Origin: Cylicocyclus nassatus | Lineage: Eukaryota; Nematoda; Chromadorea; Rhabditida; Strongylidae | DNA length: 64,000 nucleotides | Direction: 5' to 3' | Assembly: GCA_958299035.1 (NCBI GenBank) | Contig: CATQJL010000223.1 | Coordinates: 52,496,302-52,560,301 of the forward strand | Part shown: positions 61,201 to 64,000 of the stretch, piece after piece | How positions within the stretch are numbered: the first letter of the stretch is position 1 | How the letters are laid out: each line of letters opens with the position of its first letter | The notes under the pieces: model-generated | Told to the model about the DNA's origin: nothing | The model's database searches: none | Seen by the model: the letters and a program-made list of their open reading frames with translations, nothing else | Position numbers and translations under genes: made by a program

Positions 61201-62694
61201 TCAAATTCATTTGAATAGGTCTGTTAAAGAAGTGGTGCAGGAAAGTGAGATATCCAGATTTTTTTCGACTTCATCAAATGGTATTTCGGAGGGTTGGTCA
61301 TATAAGGACGTGACTGCCTTTTACTTTTGGTAGCATAGTTGGAATGGATTTGCAGTATTAGGTTTGACCTACCTATAAATATTTTTTGGCTATTTTATCG
61401 CAAAATTGTAGCAAGGTATTTGTATGTTGTTTATTCTGTAACCAACCTAATAATTATAACAAAAGATCTTCATGAGATGCTCGACAAGCACTACTACATC
61501 CATTTCGAATTTTGTTTTGGATTATTATTGATCTTGATGTAGACGAGGTTTATTCAATGCGAAGCGAACTCCTTGAGCTTGAGAAGACGATAAACAGGCT
61601 CTGTGAAGACCCACCTCCGTATTTGGCGTTTGTTTTGACGCCCAGAATCCGAAGTATGTACTACTGATGATCGTTAGCGTAGGTAGTTGTGAGTTGGGAG
61701 TACAGAAATCATCTTAAAGTAAGGAAGATGAATTCTGCGAATCATTTTGAGCATGTTTCTGTTCTGTTTTGGGCTGTTTCATTGTCGGCGTATCCAAGTC
61801 AGTTCATATATATGAGTTCACCATTCCTTTATACATTCCGGTCATTCGGAGCATAACATAAACATGGATATTCCTCCAAGAATGACTTGTATAACAAGCG
61901 ATATTATGGAATGACGTTTCGCCATCAGTGCTATCATTTGATATCTAATGTTTCTCTCAATGTTTTGTTTACTATTCAACACAGTATGTTCGCATTGTTG
62001 CGCGTGTCAATTACCGTATCCGGGTGGTGTTCGATAGTGGCGCGTAATTGCTATGGATACTGTAATTGGCTCTAAGGTCACGTACAAGGATGGTGTGTAC
62101 ATCTATTGCGTCACTGTGAATAAGGAAATGGTGCAGCTGATCTACGGGCAAAGAATTCTGAGTGATGATTTGAAGAATGACAGTCAAGAGAACGAATTTT
62201 TCAAGCATGTTCAAAAAAATTTCATACAGTGAAAACACTACCGATGGTCTCAATGAATGGCTGTCTGGTGAGCCACGTATGCGACTTGTTGAAGCTGCTG
62301 AATTGCTGAGAGAGCGAGCCTCAGTGGCTGTCAAAGAGCACCTTCGGTATGTCATCAAGTTCTGGTGTCTTCGATGTTCAAGGCTAATAATTTTTTTTAT
62401 TAGGTCGCTGGGATTAAATGTGGACAGTTTGGAGCAACTTTCACAGATCATATCGAATAGCCCTGCCGCTAAGAAAGATGAGGAACCGCCGGAAAGTAGG
62501 GGCAAAGATGTGGAACCGCCGAAAAGTAGGGGCTTCCTGGCAACATTGCCCTGCAGTGATTTTTCGTGTTTAGAAGAAACACGTCGTTCTACGAAAGTTC
62601 GCAGAAGCATGTCAATCATTGAAGTAACGCCAACAAAAATGCCGAAGAAGCCAACATATAGACGTTCGTCTTTAGCTTCTGCGGTTCCAAAGAG
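46218..62694 (+). CDS. polq-1: DNA polymerase theta, helicase-like half (gene continues past the window)
   Basis: Exons: 46218-46286, 46346-46466, 46516-46601, 46704-46854, 46900-46996, 47441-47525, 47661-47803, 47851-47923, 48226-48403, 48456-48545, 48617-48739, 56854-56969, 57017-57170, 57235-57377, 57423-57524, 57850-57924, 57973-58108, 58401-58539, 58599-58703, 62206-62346, 62404-62694, about 872 codons in phase. Superfamily 2 motifs: I APTSAGKS (50-57), II DELH (148-151), III SAT (187-189), V GVNLPA (365-370), [10 protein letters not shown] (392-399). The later blocks [30 protein letters not shown] and LDASRARVF are POLQ-specific and distinguish it from HELQ. POLQ drives theta-mediated (microhomology) end joining of double-strand breaks. 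The helicase core ends in the last exon shown, which closes with AG|GTAGTC, either a donor or the stop AGG-TAG. The polymerase domain should lie beyond 64 kb. Introns 48740-56853 and 58704-62205 are unusually long; the first contains the ceh-10-like gene. Confidence 0.92.
49459..54017 (-). CDS. ceh-10: Paired-like CVC homeodomain transcription factor, VSX/CEH-10 type
   Basis: Exons, 5' to 3': 54017-53832, 53783-53702, 53385-53271, 53152-53029, 52523-52451, 52387-52277, 49616-49459; 282 residues, all phases consistent. An eh1/octapeptide repressor motif, FAIHEILGL, lies at 35-43. The homeodomain (about 123-182) reads [20 protein letters not shown] with recognition helix [10 protein letters not shown] (Gln at position 50). 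It is followed by the CVC signature ([20 protein letters not shown]), unique to VSX1/VSX2/CEH-10. A short acidic/serine tail ends at TAA 49461-49459. In C. elegans CEH-10 specifies AIY (with TTX-3), CAN and other neurons. The gene lies entirely inside polq-1 intron 11 on the opposite strand. The final exon could instead splice onward, since its stop overlaps a GTAAGC donor. ATG 54017 is preceded by CTTCTACAG, a possible trans-splice acceptor. Confidence 0.95.
56094..56785. mobile_element. Mariner-type MITE in polq-1 intron 11
   Basis: Ends CAGGGTGTCCCACAAA and TTTTGGGACACTCTG with TA on each side. Inverted arms of roughly 150 bp share GTGCACACTGTTTGATCGTT, TACCATTCTGTAGAGCGA and CTTCATTACTGTA. 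No transposase. Same family as 31068-31602 but more complete. Lies only about 70 bp before polq-1 exon 12. Confidence 0.85.
59440..61140. mobile_element. Mariner-type palindromic element carrying a nested insertion
   Basis: The termini TTAGGTCGTCCCGAAAGTTC and its complement are flanked by TA. The arms match over some 340 bp (TCATAACTTCTGATTC; TTGTAAGAAAATTGGTCAA; CATAGAGACGCTCAAT), meeting near 60780 at TTTGATTTATTTTGGC. The left arm is interrupted at about 59562 by a foreign repeat and resumes near 60550. No transposase frame. It sits in polq-1 intron 19. Confidence 0.85.
59562..60550. mobile_element. Nested repeat made of direct then inverted 120-bp units
   Basis: Starts ACTAGCTGGCTTACCCGGCT and ends with a CAGACA run and TTTATATATAAGAT, resembling the ends of the repeats at 12.1 kb and 23.0 kb. 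Inside, a roughly 120-bp unit containing TTATCGATTTTATCGATTTT and GGGGCTGGGAGTTTGCACAG runs as copies starting near 59768, 59889 and 60008. Three copies in the opposite orientation then start at 60043, 60163 and 60283. The whole would fold into a long hairpin. Confidence 0.8.
61168..62232 (+). CDS. Possible unrecognised small gene or exons inside polq-1 intron 19
   Basis: Three short coding-like stretches. First, ATG 61168 with [10 protein letters not shown] before a GT in phase 1. Second, 61543-61656 after TGATGTAG, giving [20 protein letters not shown] then [17 protein letters not shown] before a GTATGT donor; phases of the first two agree. Third, ATG 62052, giving [20 protein letters not shown] then [20 protein letters not shown], stop at 62230. 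The third does not join the second in frame by any site I found, and its end overlaps polq-1 exon 20 by about 27 nt in another frame. Composition looks coding, but no family is recognised. Confidence 0.3.
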
Positions 62695-62698
62695 GTAG

Positions 62699-63013
62699 TC
62701 AATCCCATCACAATAGCATACCTGTCGATTTTCTTACTTTCGTACTTCTATAAAGCTCCACTAGCAAAAATGGATTGTATCAGAGGCGGTATTTCACGAG
62801 GAAAGGATAACTACATAGGCCTCCTGAAATTTGTTATCTAGAGTGCTCTTCTCTGGAGTTGATTTCGAATCTGTGTTCGTATCTGCGGAACGCCTTTCTG
62901 AGAAGAGGTAGCGCTTGAAAGCGTACGCAAAAATATTTCACCGACCGAGATCAAACGGTCATCACTTCTGCGATAATCCACAGCGCTAGCCGAAGATCAT
63001 TCGACACCTTCGA
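62699..63013. other. No exon seen
   Basis: Presumed polq-1 intron if the GTAGTC donor is used. Nothing else recognised. Confidence 0.4.
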
Positions 63014-63236
63014 GGCCGGGCATACCTCACGCGATTTCAGCGCGATGCGATTTGGCAATATTCTAACTGTCCATAGCTCACTATAAGCGCATTTTAAATG
63101 TACAGAAGATGGGGCATTTCATTAATTCAAGTAAGTCATACACACTATGCATGTGCAGGTAGCTAGTGTTGGATCTGGACTTCTGGCGAATTGCCAAATC
63201 GCGTCGCGACTGAAATCGCGTGAAGTATGCCCGACC
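63014..63236. mobile_element. Small element with 45-bp terminal inverted repeats
   Basis: The left end GGCCGGGCATACCTCACGCG and the right end, read in complement GGTCGGGCATACTTCACGCG, continue in parallel through ATTTCAG and GCGATTTGGCAAT. The core is AT-rich and non-coding. No clear target duplication. Arms resemble the foldback at 11227-11279. Confidence 0.8.
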
Positions 63237-64000
63237 ATTTTGGCGTTTGTCTACATTACTCGTACTCTTGTGCAAACGCTTCAGATGCTAGGAATGGTTT
63301 TTTAAAGAATCGCTTCGCAGATAATGAACACCGTTCAGAGATCAGCGTTCCAAGGCGAATGTCATGACATATGTCACTTATCGAAAAATCACGGCCTTCT
63401 AATATCCTTTCCACATAAGCAACTCCGCAAGCATGAACTTCTTGTTTGGAAATGTATGGGACTGGCTGAATCATGCATCAGTGACCGATAACTTCAACTT
63501 TTTACTTTCCCAGAGCTGTAAACTCTACGAGCATTCCACTGAGCATTAATAGGTATTGGAGAATTGAGCTTTGAGTCTCTAGGTCGTCTCTGAGCGACTA
63601 TTAGGAGCTGTCGGACGGTAGCTTATTCTAGCTTTTCCAGACGGTCACATAAAAAGCTCATAATCTCAGATTTAAGTACCCTAATTTCACGCGTATGAGA
63701 CGCGGGGATTTTTTTCCAAAATCGACCAGCCCAGACACGCCAAAGGACTTTACAACCAAAGGACCCTATTGTGCTGTATGTTGCTTGAGAGAATCGTGCG
63801 ATGTAAGGATTTCTTTTCGGAATACAGTGAAACGGCTGAGCGGCTCGCTTGGAAATTCGAAAAAGTGCGCCTTATGCGCGTGAAATTAGGGTGGGTATCT
63901 CTTTGATGGTGCCTGATGGTGCCTTCTGATTTCAAGATGTTTTAGGTATAAGTATGGTGAATTTCTGCTTTAGAGTGGCCCTTCGTGAAATCAAGAAAAA
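63237..64000. other. No gene assigned
   Basis: A 72-codon minus-strand frame (63474-63256) has fairly coding-like composition (VERILEGRDFSISDICHD) and could be an exon of an unrecognised gene or a chance frame. A plus-strand frame at 63695-63883 is cysteine-containing but unsupported. Central polq-1 exons are poorly conserved and could be hidden here. Confidence 0.4.

Noticed and set aside
62011..62619. 202-codon minus-strand frame
   Set aside because: Opposite two polq-1 exons whose alignment to POLQ is clear; begins and ends without supporting signals.

Overview
The window is eukaryotic and almost certainly from a clade V (strongylid, hookworm-like) nematode. The evidence is AT-rich introns with TTTCAG-type acceptors, introns as short as 47-49 nt, heavy small-transposon load, and five recognisable genes whose closest relatives I know are Caenorhabditis genes: a TRIM-NHL protein (nhl-1 type), SRP9, a KIF4-type chromokinesin (klp-19 type), DNA polymerase theta (polq-1 type) and a CVC-homeodomain factor (ceh-10/VSX type). 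From memory, all five C. elegans counterparts lie on chromosome III, so this looks like one conserved chromosomal block. The species call is inference.

Layout. 1-2930: three exact copies and one truncated copy of an 857-bp tandem repeat. 3176-7830: a signal-peptide gene whose reading frame runs straight into a hAT-type transposase, followed by two more exons. 8278-9839 (minus): a truncated, frameshifted Helitron protein. 12.68-20.53 kb: a 7.8-kb satellite array with higher-order structure, carrying four copies of a palindromic TTAA-flanked element. 20.5-24.0 kb: mostly gene-poor, with a repeat flanked by a roughly 36-bp direct repeat. 24.04-33.31 kb (minus): nhl-1-like gene, 16 exons. 37.07-39.02 kb (minus): SRP9. 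39.24-45.95 kb (plus): klp-19-like, 29 exons. 46.22-62.69 kb and probably beyond the window (plus): polq-1-like, helicase half only. 49.46-54.02 kb (minus): ceh-10-like homeobox gene, wholly inside an 8.1-kb polq-1 intron.

How the genes relate. SRP9 and klp-19 are divergent, 220 bp apart. klp-19 and polq-1 are co-oriented, 270 bp apart, an interval typical of nematode operons. The right half is gene-dense and syntenic. The left 24 kb is a transposon and satellite domain. Introns of the conserved genes hold small DNA transposons of at least three kinds: mariner-type with TA duplications, hAT-type with an 8-bp duplication, and a TTAA type.

All gene models were built by hand from splice signals and checked for reading-frame phase across every junction. 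No database search was possible.
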